A model generated the notes under the pieces. It was not told the DNA's origin and made no database searches. It saw only the letters and a program-made list of their open reading frames with translations. A program made the position numbers and the translations under genes. Of a stretch of DNA of 64,000 nucleotides, positions 50,322 to 57,825 are shown in pieces; position 1 is the stretch's first letter, and each line of letters starts with the position of its first letter. This DNA comes from Salinisphaera sp. LB1 (GTDB lineage: Bacteria; Pseudomonadota; Gammaproteobacteria; Nevskiales; Salinisphaeraceae): assembly GCF_003177035.1 (NCBI RefSeq), contig NZ_CP029488.1:2480001-2544000 (forward strand). Reading direction: 5' to 3'.

Positions 50322-52706
50322 GTGGCGGTTGTAGCAGTCACGGGCGCCACTGGCTTTATCGGGCGCGCCACGGTCGGCGCGTTACGCGCCGCCGGGCATC
50401 GGGTCCAGGCGCTGGCGCGCTCGCCGGAGGCCGCTGGCGCGATCCGTGCCATGGGCGCGATTCCGGTGCGTGGCGATCTGTCGAGTCCGGAGCGGTTGGC
50501 CGAGTTGGTATACCGCGTCGATGCACTGGTGCATTGCGCCGGCCAGGTTCGTGGCCTGTCGCATCGGGATTTCGCTGAGGTCAATGTGGCCGGTAGTGCG
50601 CGCCTGTTCGCGGCCGCGCACCGGGCTAGCTGCCCGGTGCTCGCCTTGTCGTCCCTTGCCGCACGCGAGCCCGCGCTGTCGCACTACGCGCTGAGCAAGC
50701 GCACCATGGAGTGCCTGCTGGCCGAATCCGATGCGCCGGTGCCGGCCTTCGTGCTGCGCCCGCCGGCGGTCTATGGGCCGGGCGATCGCGAGCTGGCCCC
50801 GTTGTTCGAGGCCATGGGGCGGGGCTTCGCGCCGATTCCTGGCAATCCGCGCGCCAGGGTTTCGCTGATTCACGTGCATGATCTCGCTGCCGCGATCGTG
50901 GCCTGGGTCGCGGGCGGCGCGCGCGCGAGCGGGATTTTCGAGATTCACGACGGCCAGGCCGGCGGCTACAGCTGGGACGATATCGTGGCCATCGCGGGGC
51001 GGCTGCGCGGCGCGCCGATCCGCCGCCTGGTATTGCCGGTGAGCGCGCTGCGGGCTACGGCTGCGCTCAACAGTGGTTGGGCGCGCCTTGCGGGGCAGGC
51101 GCCCATGTTCACGCCGGGCAAGCTGCGCGAGCTGCGTCATGCCGACTGGGTGGCCGACAATGCCTCGCTGGCCGGCGTCATCGATTGGCAACCGCAACTG
51201 GATCTGCAGGCGGGTCTGGCCGCAACCTGCGACTGGGCCGGCGCTTCGCCCGACAACGGATCAAACGATGAGCAACCGCTACGACGAAATATACGCCCAT
51301 CTGAACGAATTGCTCGTGCCTTTCGTGCCCGCGGGCACGACGATCGAGCCCCAGACCCGGCTGGTGGACGACCTGGGGCTGGACTCGGTCCAGGTGATGG
51401 AAGTGTTGATGGAGCTCGAGGATCGGCTGGACGCCTCGATTCCGATGAACTTCCTGCCGGACGTCGAGACGATGGACGACCTGGTGAAAGCGATGAACGA
51501 CAGTCTGGCGGCCTGAGTCTGTTCGACAAGTTCGAGCCGATCGCCCGCGTGCGTCGCGACATCGAGGCCTCGGGGATCGATCCCCTGGGGGTGCCGATCG
51601 AGCGTATCATTTCGGCCAGCGAGGGTGTGATCCGGGGGCGGCGCATGATTCTCGCCGGCACCAACAATTATCTCGGCCTGACCTTCGACGACAATTGCGT
51701 CGAGGCGGCGGTCGCCGCCGTGCGGTCCCAGGGTACCGGCACCACCGGTTCGCGCATGGCCAATGGCTCCTATGACGGGCATATTGCGCTTGAAGCCGAG
51801 CTCGCCGCGTTCTACGGCATGGGCCACGGGGTCGTGTTTTCCACCGGTTATCAGGCCAATCTGGGCATGCTGGCGGCCTTGGCTGGCCCGCGCGATACCG
51901 TGATGCTCGATGCCGATTGCCACGCCAGCATCTACGACGGACTCAAGCTCGGCGGCGCCCGGACGCTGCTGTTCAAGCACAACGACCCGGCCGATCTCGA
52001 CAAACGGCTGGGGCGGCTTGGGGACGCGGCGGCGCATACGCTGGTGGTGGTCGAGGGCATTTACAGCATGCTCGGCGACATGGCCCCGCTGGCCGAAATC
52101 GTCGCGGTGGTCAAAAGGCATGGCGCTGCTATCCTGGTGGACGAGGCCCATTCCATGGGCATCGTGGGCAAGCGCGGGCGCGGCGTGGTCGAGGCCGCCG
52201 GTGTGATGGATCAAGTGGATTTCGTGGTTGGCACGTTCAGCAAGAGTCTGGGCGCGGCCGGCGGGTTCTGTGTGAGCCCGCACCCCGAACTCGACATGAT
52301 TCGTTATGCCAGCCGTCCGTATATCTTCACGGCGTCCCCGGTGCCGTCGGTGATCGCCTCGGTGCGCGCGGCGCTCGCGCGCTTGCGCGATGACAACAGT
52401 CTGCGCGATCGCATCTGGGACAACGCCAATCGCCTGCATCGCGGTTTGTCACGCGCTGGCTTCACACTCGCAGCACCGCCTGGCCCGGTGGTGGCGGCGA
52501 TATTCGAGTCGCGCGCGACGGCGCTTGGTTTCTGGCAGGGGCTGCTGGATCGCGGCGTGTATGTGAACCTGATGCTGCCGCCGGCCACCCCGGCCGGGAA
52601 ATGCCTGATTCGAGCGAGCCTCAGTGCGGCGCACAGCCGTGGGCAGATCGATCATATCGTGGCGGCCTTCAAGGATATCGGTGCGCCGCTGGCCAAGGCG
52701 GTGTAA
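50322..52706 (+). CDS. cerR: CerR-like NAD-dependent epimerase/reductase whose frame runs on into Spt
   Basis: GTG start at 50322, 6 bp after the FAAL stop. Residues 1 to about 310 form a complete extended SDR: VTGATGFIGRATV, LVHCAGQVRGL, LSSLAA, YALSKRTME (Tyr-x3-Lys) and FVLRPPAVYGPGDRE, ending near DLQAGLAATCDWAG (about 51255). CerR-type proteins reduce 3-oxoceramide. No stop follows in this frame. It continues through about 86 codons that are only the out-of-frame reading of the acp gene and then enters spt in phase, for 794 codons in all. A stop overlapping the acp start (TGA 51269-51271) exists in a different frame, and a single-base shift near 51240 would restore it. Whether the product ends early or is a CerR-Spt fusion is open. 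Confidence 0.75.
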   Translation: MAVVAVTGATGFIGRATVGALRAAGHRVQALARSPEAAGAIRAMGAIPVRGDLSSPERLAELVYRVDALVHCAGQVRGLSHRDFAEVNVAGSARLFAAAHRASCPVLALSSLAAREPALSHYALSKRTMECLLAESDAPVPAFVLRPPAVYGPGDRELAPLFEAMGRGFAPIPGNPRARVSLIHVHDLAAAIVAWVAGGARASGIFEIHDGQAGGYSWDDIVAIAGRLRGAPIRRLVLPVSALRATAALNSGWARLAGQAPMFTPGKLRELRHADWVADNASLAGVIDWQPQLDLQAGLAATCDWAGASPDNGSNDEQPLRRNIRPSERIARAFRARGHDDRAPDPAGGRPGAGLGPGDGSVDGARGSAGRLDSDELPAGRRDDGRPGESDERQSGGLSLFDKFEPIARVRRDIEASGIDPLGVPIERIISASEGVIRGRRMILAGTNNYLGLTFDDNCVEAAVAAVRSQGTGTTGSRMANGSYDGHIALEAELAAFYGMGHGVVFSTGYQANLGMLAALAGPRDTVMLDADCHASIYDGLKLGGARTLLFKHNDPADLDKRLGRLGDAAAHTLVVVEGIYSMLGDMAPLAEIVAVVKRHGAAILVDEAHSMGIVGKRGRGVVEAAGVMDQVDFVVGTFSKSLGAAGGFCVSPHPELDMIRYASRPYIFTASPVPSVIASVRAALARLRDDNSLRDRIWDNANRLHRGLSRAGFTLAAPPGPVVAAIFESRATALGFWQGLLDRGVYVNLMLPPATPAGKCLIRASLSAAHSRGQIDHIVAAFKDIGAPLAKAV
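51268..51516 (+). CDS. Acyl carrier protein for sphingolipid synthesis
   Basis: 82 aa, acidic four-helix ACP with the phosphopantetheine Ser40 in DDLGLDSVQVMEVLMELED. It lies wholly inside the unbroken cerR-spt frame but in another phase, and its own codon pattern is normal, so it is the real gene here. It presumably carries the acyl chain from the FAAL to serine palmitoyltransferase (AcpR-like role). The TGA stop at 51514-51516 overlaps the CTG where Spt should start. Confidence 0.88.
   Translation: MSNRYDEIYAHLNELLVPFVPAGTTIEPQTRLVDDLGLDSVQVMEVLMELEDRLDASIPMNFLPDVETMDDLVKAMNDSLAA
51513..52706 (+). CDS. spt: Serine palmitoyltransferase (alpha-oxoamine synthase)
   Basis: Fold-type I PLP enzyme, 397 aa counted from CTG at 51513. 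It condenses serine with a fatty acyl thioester to 3-ketosphinganine. Motifs: LAGTNNYLGL near 48-57, GTGTTGSRMANG, VDEAHSMGIVG near 209-219 (Asp/His contacting PLP) and the Schiff-base Lys244 in GTFSKSLGAAGG. Homologues usually begin M-(S/G)-LFDKF; here the Met position is CTG, overlapping the acp stop as CTGA. The next in-phase canonical start is GTG at 51549, which would trim 12 residues before the fold begins. The alternative is translation only as a fusion with CerR. Confidence 0.88.
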   Translation: MSLFDKFEPIARVRRDIEASGIDPLGVPIERIISASEGVIRGRRMILAGTNNYLGLTFDDNCVEAAVAAVRSQGTGTTGSRMANGSYDGHIALEAELAAFYGMGHGVVFSTGYQANLGMLAALAGPRDTVMLDADCHASIYDGLKLGGARTLLFKHNDPADLDKRLGRLGDAAAHTLVVVEGIYSMLGDMAPLAEIVAVVKRHGAAILVDEAHSMGIVGKRGRGVVEAAGVMDQVDFVVGTFSKSLGAAGGFCVSPHPELDMIRYASRPYIFTASPVPSVIASVRAALARLRDDNSLRDRIWDNANRLHRGLSRAGFTLAAPPGPVVAAIFESRATALGFWQGLLDRGVYVNLMLPPATPAGKCLIRASLSAAHSRGQIDHIVAAFKDIGAPLAKAV

Positions 52707-52765
52707 GCGTCCGTGAGCCGCCCCCTCCCGCCGTTTCTGCGCGCCGATAGCGGGTGTCGGAGCCC

Positions 52766-53545
52766 ATGAGCCGGCCCCGTCCGGCAAGTCCGGAGGTGAC
52801 GCTGATAACAGGCGCCTCGCAGGGGATTGGCTATGCTCTGGCCCTGGAATTGGCGCGGCGTGGCGATACGGTCGCCGTTCTGGCGCGTCGCCGGGCCGAA
52901 CTGGATGAACTGGTCCGGCGCATCACCGTCGAGGGCGGGCGTGCACTGGCGGTGACCGCCGACGTGACCGACCGGGCCGCACTGGCTGCGGCGGCGGATC
53001 GGGTGCGGGCCGAGTTCGGCCCGATTACGCGTCTGGTTGCCAACGCCGGCGGCGGATCCTCGACCCACGTGCGGCACTACGACGCGCAGGCGGTGGAAGA
53101 CACGGTTCAGCTCAATTTGATGGGGACGGCCAACGCCGTCGGCGTGGTTCTCGACGACATGCTCGCCGCCGGGCACGGGCATCTGGTGGCCATGGGCAGC
53201 CTGGCGGCGATGCGGGGATTGCCGACCGCGGCCGCGTACTCGGCGGCCAAGGCGGGCGTGGCGAACTTCATGGAAAGCCTCGCTATTGATCTGCGTCATA
53301 GTGGCATCGACGTAACACTGTTAGAACCAGGGTTCGTGGCCAAGCCAGATTCGAAAAAGCGTCGAGGTCGAATGCGCATGCCGTTGTCTATCGCCAGCGC
53401 CCGGATGGCAACGGCCATCGTCGCCCGTCGGCGCTACTGGCGCGGCCCGACTGGTCTGGTATTTGCCGCCAACATACTGCGATTGCTACCTTTTTCGGTC
53501 TACAGTCGAGTGCTGGCCGGGCGAGGTCGGAGCGCCGATTCGTGA
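52766..53545 (+). CDS. Short-chain dehydrogenase/reductase, possible 3-ketosphinganine reductase
   Basis: Classical SDR, 259 aa from the ATG at 52766 (GGAG 6-9 nt upstream; a GTG at 52754 is also open). Cofactor site LITGASQGIGYAL, NAGGG, catalytic Ser region GSLAAMRG and AAYSAAKAG (Tyr-x3-Lys). The C-terminal 40 residues are hydrophobic and basic, suggesting membrane association, as in eukaryotic KDSR. By position after spt it may reduce the 3-keto group of the long-chain base or of ceramide; this would duplicate the job proposed for CerR, so another substrate is possible. Confidence 0.75.
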   Translation: MSRPRPASPEVTLITGASQGIGYALALELARRGDTVAVLARRRAELDELVRRITVEGGRALAVTADVTDRAALAAAADRVRAEFGPITRLVANAGGGSSTHVRHYDAQAVEDTVQLNLMGTANAVGVVLDDMLAAGHGHLVAMGSLAAMRGLPTAAAYSAAKAGVANFMESLAIDLRHSGIDVTLLEPGFVAKPDSKKRRGRMRMPLSIASARMATAIVARRRYWRGPTGLVFAANILRLLPFSVYSRVLAGRGRSADS

Positions 53546-53578
53546 ACATGCATTTCGACTACAACAGCGAGGCTACTT

Positions 53579-54340
53579 ATGAGTGCTGATTCGTCCGGTA
53601 TCGCCGGATTTCGACGCAAGGCCGTCAAGCGTTTCGGCAAGAAGCTGTTCCGCGGCACGCTGATGGATTTTCTCTCCGCCCAGTCCAAAATCCCGGACGA
53701 GCCGGTGCTCGACAACGCCTTGTTCCCCTGGGCCGAGGGCGTACGCCTGCAGTGGACGGCCATGCGTGACGAACTGGATCAACTGTTGGAGCGGCGCAAC
53801 GCGCTGCCCAGCTTCCAGGAAATCAGCCCGGATCAGTCACGCATCTCCACTGACGATCAGTGGAAGACGTTCTGGCTGCACGGGTTCGGTGAGCGCATGG
53901 AGTTCGGCCGCAAGCTGTGTCCCGCCACATCCGCCGCACTCGATCAGATCCCCGGTCTGTCGAATGCCTTCTTCTCGATCCTCGGACCCGGCAAGCATAT
54001 TCCGCGTCATCGCGGTGTGACCAAGGGACTGGTCCGCTGCCATATCGGGCTGCGGGTGCCCGATTCGTCCGAGCCATGTCTGATTCAGGTTGAGGACGTA
54101 GACTGCCACTGGAAGGAAGGCGGTATGTTCTTTTTCGATGATACCTATCGGCATGAAGTCTGGAACAAGACGGACGGCGAGCGCGCTGTCCTGTTGTTCG
54201 ATATCGAGCGGCCCATGGGGCTGCCGGGCCGGGCCGTGTCGCGGGCCATGATCGCGGCGCTCAAGCGCACCGCGTATTTTCGCGATGCCATGGCCAACCA
54301 GCGGGCATGGGAAGCGCGCTACCGGGCGGCCACGGCCTAG
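53579..54340 (+). CDS. Aspartyl/asparaginyl beta-hydroxylase family (LpxO-like) lipid hydroxylase
   Basis: 253 aa, 2-oxoglutarate/Fe(II) enzyme of the AspH/LpxO type. The family uses two histidines for iron: His155 in LVRCHIGLRV and His192 in RHEVWNKTDGERAVLLFDIERPM; HRGVTKG at 144-150 precedes them. A basic N-terminus (RRKAVKRFGKKLFRG) may bind the membrane. LpxO-type enzymes 2-hydroxylate acyl chains of lipid A or ornithine lipids; here hydroxylation of the ceramide acyl chain or base is the natural guess. Preceded by GCGAGG before the ATG. Confidence 0.78.
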   Translation: MSADSSGIAGFRRKAVKRFGKKLFRGTLMDFLSAQSKIPDEPVLDNALFPWAEGVRLQWTAMRDELDQLLERRNALPSFQEISPDQSRISTDDQWKTFWLHGFGERMEFGRKLCPATSAALDQIPGLSNAFFSILGPGKHIPRHRGVTKGLVRCHIGLRVPDSSEPCLIQVEDVDCHWKEGGMFFFDDTYRHEVWNKTDGERAVLLFDIERPMGLPGRAVSRAMIAALKRTAYFRDAMANQRAWEARYRAATA

Positions 54341-54402
54341 ATCGATGGGGAGCAAACGTCGATCCGGACGCTAAAGGCAATCGATCGATGAGGGGATGAT
54401 CC

Positions 54403-55341
54403 ATGGCGCGATTCTATTTTTCGGGCCGGCGTAGTCACGAAGTCGGCACATGGCGACGTCGCTTGATGTGGTGGAGTGAGGCGGCGTTGCTGAAGAGCCT
54501 CATCGGCCTGTTGCGCGTACTGCCGTTGAAAACCGCATTTGCGTTCGGCGCAGTGCTCGGGGAAGGCTTCGGGCGTCTGTCGCCGCGGGTCGAGAAGGTG
54601 CGCCGCAACCTGCGCGTGGTGTTCCCGGAGGCCGGCGGCGAGGAGCTGGACCGGGTTACCCGTGCGTCGTTTGCCAATGTCGGCGTGGCCATGGCCGAGC
54701 TGGCCAATCTCGACCGGTTGTGGCGCGATCGCGATGAGCGCATCGAGTTCAATGTGCTGCCCGGCGCCCACGTGCCGCGCCGCGACCGGCCGAGCGTGTT
54801 CGTGACGGCGCATTTCGGCCCGTGGCAGCTCACACCGTTGATCGGGCGCTATTACGACGTCCCGCTCCCGGTGATCTATGCCCCGGAACAGAACCCCTAT
54901 GTCGATCGGACACTGAATCGCCTGCGCGCGGCCTTTGCCAATCCGCTGGTCTCGCGTGATGGCGGCATGCGCATGTTCATGCGCTCGTTGTCGCGGGGGG
55001 AGTCGATCGGCATGACCGTTGACACCCGTCTGGACAGCGGTGAAGTGGTGTCGTTCTTCGGGCAACCGGCGATGACCAACACCGCGCCGGCACGACTGGC
55101 GTTGCGCTTTGATTGCGATTTGGTGCCGATACTGGCCGAGCGCCTGCCCGGCGGGCGGTTTCGTGTGAACATTCACCCCCCGATCGTGCCGAGCCAGCCC
55201 GAGGCCAGCCGCGACGACAAGGCGCTGGACATGAGTCGCCAGATCAACGCCCTGTTCGAAAGCAAGATCGCGCGGCAGCCAGACCAGTGGCTCTGTCTCA
55301 GGCGGCGCTGGCCGGAGACGGTCGAGCAGCAGCACGCTTAG
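54403..55341 (+). CDS. LpxL/HtrB-like acyltransferase with altered active-site motif
   Basis: 312 aa, lysophospholipid-acyltransferase superfamily, lipid A late-acyltransferase branch: membrane-associated N-terminus (ALLKSLIGLLRVLPLKTAF), VRRNLRVVFPEAG, GMTVDTRLDSGEVVSFFGQPAMTNTAPARLAL and RLPGGRFRVNIHPPI. The catalytic HX4(E/D) motif reads HFGPWQ at 137-142, so the acidic residue is Gln. It may be inactive, use another carboxylate, or have a different substrate. It lies between the AspH-like gene and the ELM1 genes, 62 bp after the former. Confidence 0.75.
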   Translation: MARFYFSGRRSHEVGTWRRRLMWWSEAALLKSLIGLLRVLPLKTAFAFGAVLGEGFGRLSPRVEKVRRNLRVVFPEAGGEELDRVTRASFANVGVAMAELANLDRLWRDRDERIEFNVLPGAHVPRRDRPSVFVTAHFGPWQLTPLIGRYYDVPLPVIYAPEQNPYVDRTLNRLRAAFANPLVSRDGGMRMFMRSLSRGESIGMTVDTRLDSGEVVSFFGQPAMTNTAPARLALRFDCDLVPILAERLPGGRFRVNIHPPIVPSQPEASRDDKALDMSRQINALFESKIARQPDQWLCLRRRWPETVEQQHA

Positions 55342-55395
55342 GCCGCGGCCGGGCCGTGACAGATACGACAATCGGGTATTGCAGAGGTAGAGCGC

Positions 55396-57825
55396 GTGGC
55401 AATTCGAACCAAACGGGTGGTTGAAACGTTCCTGGCGGGGGATCTGCGGCACGCAGAATCCGTTCAGACCCGCCCTTTATGTCTGAAGCTGCCGCCCAAG
55501 CCGGGCGTCACACCCAGCGATAAACCGGCCGTGCGCATTTTTCTTGGCACCGAGGCCGTGCAGTTTCGTGCCGAACGCGCCTTCGTGTGGTCGGTTGAGC
55601 GGGTCCGTGATCCGTCGCGGACCTACGAAATCCATCTGATGAAGGATTTCGCCGGTTTCGAGCGGCGGCTCTGGCTGACGGGCTTCACCAATTACCGCTT
55701 CATGATCCCGGAGCTGGCCGGTGGCCGTGGGCGCGCGATCTATAACGACGCCGATCAGATCTATCTGCGTGACCCGGCCGAACTGTTCGATCTGGACATG
55801 GGGGATGCGGGCGTGCTGTCGATCAACGACCGCGATACGTCGGTCATGTTGATCGACTGCGCGAAGATGATCGATCTGTGGAATGGCACCACCGCCCGCA
55901 AGGTCGGCAATCGCGAGCTGGAAAAACGCATGCGCGAGGCCGGATTGTGGGGCGATCTGGATAACAGCTGGAATGCGCGCGACGCCGAGTACGTGCCCGG
56001 TGAGTCCGGGCTGGTGCACTACACCACCATCCATAGCCAGCCCTGGCGCCCGACGCCACAGGACTTCGTCTATCGTGCGAACCCGGCCGGCGAGATCTGG
56101 TCGAGCATCGAGCGTGAAGCCGATGCCGCCGGTTTTCAGGTGTTCGGCCCGCGTCATCCCACGCCGGATTTCGCCGCGCGGGCGTCGCAGCGGCGCTTCG
56201 AGAGTCCGTCCGCGGCGCGCCTGGCCGATTTCAAACGCCTGATCGAGGATGCGGAGGCGGGCTCGATGGCGTATTACGGATACGATCGCCCCGAAAGCCT
56301 GGCCACGCTTGGCGATATGCCCGCCCGCATGGCGCGGCCGGAAAGCCTGGCCGACGGCGCGGCGCGTGAGCCGGTCGATGTGGTGGCCGCCGATGGGCTG
56401 GCGCAGCTCCCGGATCCGGACGTGGCGTGGGTGCTTGATTCGCTGTTCGCTCAGGCGCGTCGTGCGGTGATTGTTGCCGTGGCCATGGATGATAGCGCGC
56501 AGCGCGCGACTCCCGCCGATCCGCTCTGGTGGTATCAGCAGCTCGAGGCAGCCGGTCGGCGCGCCCCGACCCGGCATTGGCGCCTGGTCGTACGCAAGCC
56601 GCGCCTTGCATGTGCCCCGAAGGTATGGCGCTGGTCCGGCGGGGCGCTGCTGTCGACCACGCCGCGGGTATGGGCGCTGCTGCACTACAAGACGGGGCAT
56701 CGCAGTCAGACACTGGGCCTGGCCGAAGCGCTGGGCTGGCGCGTCGAGCGCAAGGAAATCGTGCGGGCGCCGCTGCGTCATGGCCTGGCGATGGCGCGCG
56801 ATGCGGTCGGTCTGGGCGGCCCGGGGTGGCCGGGCGACCTGAAGGCCCCTTGGCCGGACGTGATCGTGGCATCGGGATGGTTGCCGGCGGTGGCAGCGCG
56901 CGCCGTGCGCAAGCGCAGTCGAGCCGCCTCGCGGCTCGTTCTCATGGGTCGCCGCGGCGGCCGTGTCGGCGAAACCCAGGATATCGCGGTGGTCTGCCGT
57001 CATTTCCGCGTGCCGCCCAGTCCGCGTCAAATTGAAACGATCCTGCCGCCGAACAAGGTGGCCGCGAACCAACTCGCGGCCGCGCGCGAGCGCTGGCCCG
57101 AGCTGTTTCCCGCCGATCGTACGCCCCGGGTGGTCTGGCTGGTCGGCGGCGATAACGCACAGCACGCGCTGGATGCCACCACGGCGGGCGCACTCGCCGC
57201 ACGCATTCAGTCGCAGACGACCGCGGCCGGCGGGGCGTTGGCGGTGTTGACCAGTCGTCGCACCCGGGGCGAAGCGGCTGAGGCGATACGCGCCCGGCTG
57301 GACGAGGCGGCGCAGTTTGTGCCCTGGCAGCCCGCAGGTGAGGATGAGAATCCCTATATCGGGTATCTGGCTGCGGCCGATATCCTGGTCGTGACCGGCG
57401 AGTCGGAATCGATGATTGCCGAAGCCGTGGCCGCCGGCAAACCGGTCTATATCGCACCGCTGCCCGATGCCCGGCCAAATCTGCGGCGGCGTGTGGCAGA
57501 CTGGGTTGTACGTCAGGCCGAGCGTGATCGCTTCAATGCGCGCGGTTCGCGCCGGCCCCAGGAGGGGCTGCAGTATGCCTGCGCGCGTCTGGTCGATCGG
57601 CGCGTGTTTCTGCCGAGGCGCGATATGGCGGCCTTGCACGAATCGTTGGTGGCCCACGGCGTGGCGCGCATGCTTGATGACGCGCTCGAGTGCTGGCGGC
57701 CGTCGGCCTGGCACGAGACCGAATGGCTCGCCCAGCGTATTCGCGCCATGTTGCGAATTCCGGATGCCACCGGCCAAGGGGTCGATGTCGAAGCCGAGCC
57801 GATTGCGGCCATCCATGCCGGCTAG
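55396..57825 (+). CDS. GT8-like glycosyltransferase / methyltransferase-like / ELM1 fusion
   Basis: 809 aa from GTG 55396 (AGAGGTAGAG upstream). Residues about 45-260: GT-A-type domain with IFLGTEAVQF and the DxD at 118-120 (YNDADQIYLRDPAELF), typical of GT8-like enzymes. Residues about 300-402 resemble the second half of a class I methyltransferase (GLAQLPDPDVAWVLDSLFAQARR...WWYQQLEAAG) without a SAM-binding loop. Residues about 415-790: ELM1/GtrOC1 (DUF1022) domain, VWALLHYKTGHRSQTLGLAEAL, WLVGGDNAQHALD, LTSRRTRGEA and VVTGESESMIAEAVAAGKPV, a GT-B-like fold. It probably glycosylates a lipid or core-sugar acceptor; no function is assigned with certainty. Confidence 0.7.
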   Translation: MAIRTKRVVETFLAGDLRHAESVQTRPLCLKLPPKPGVTPSDKPAVRIFLGTEAVQFRAERAFVWSVERVRDPSRTYEIHLMKDFAGFERRLWLTGFTNYRFMIPELAGGRGRAIYNDADQIYLRDPAELFDLDMGDAGVLSINDRDTSVMLIDCAKMIDLWNGTTARKVGNRELEKRMREAGLWGDLDNSWNARDAEYVPGESGLVHYTTIHSQPWRPTPQDFVYRANPAGEIWSSIEREADAAGFQVFGPRHPTPDFAARASQRRFESPSAARLADFKRLIEDAEAGSMAYYGYDRPESLATLGDMPARMARPESLADGAAREPVDVVAADGLAQLPDPDVAWVLDSLFAQARRAVIVAVAMDDSAQRATPADPLWWYQQLEAAGRRAPTRHWRLVVRKPRLACAPKVWRWSGGALLSTTPRVWALLHYKTGHRSQTLGLAEALGWRVERKEIVRAPLRHGLAMARDAVGLGGPGWPGDLKAPWPDVIVASGWLPAVAARAVRKRSRAASRLVLMGRRGGRVGETQDIAVVCRHFRVPPSPRQIETILPPNKVAANQLAAARERWPELFPADRTPRVVWLVGGDNAQHALDATTAGALAARIQSQTTAAGGALAVLTSRRTRGEAAEAIRARLDEAAQFVPWQPAGEDENPYIGYLAAADILVVTGESESMIAEAVAAGKPVYIAPLPDARPNLRRRVADWVVRQAERDRFNARGSRRPQEGLQYACARLVDRRVFLPRRDMAALHESLVAHGVARMLDDALECWRPSAWHETEWLAQRIRAMLRIPDATGQGVDVEAEPIAAIHAG

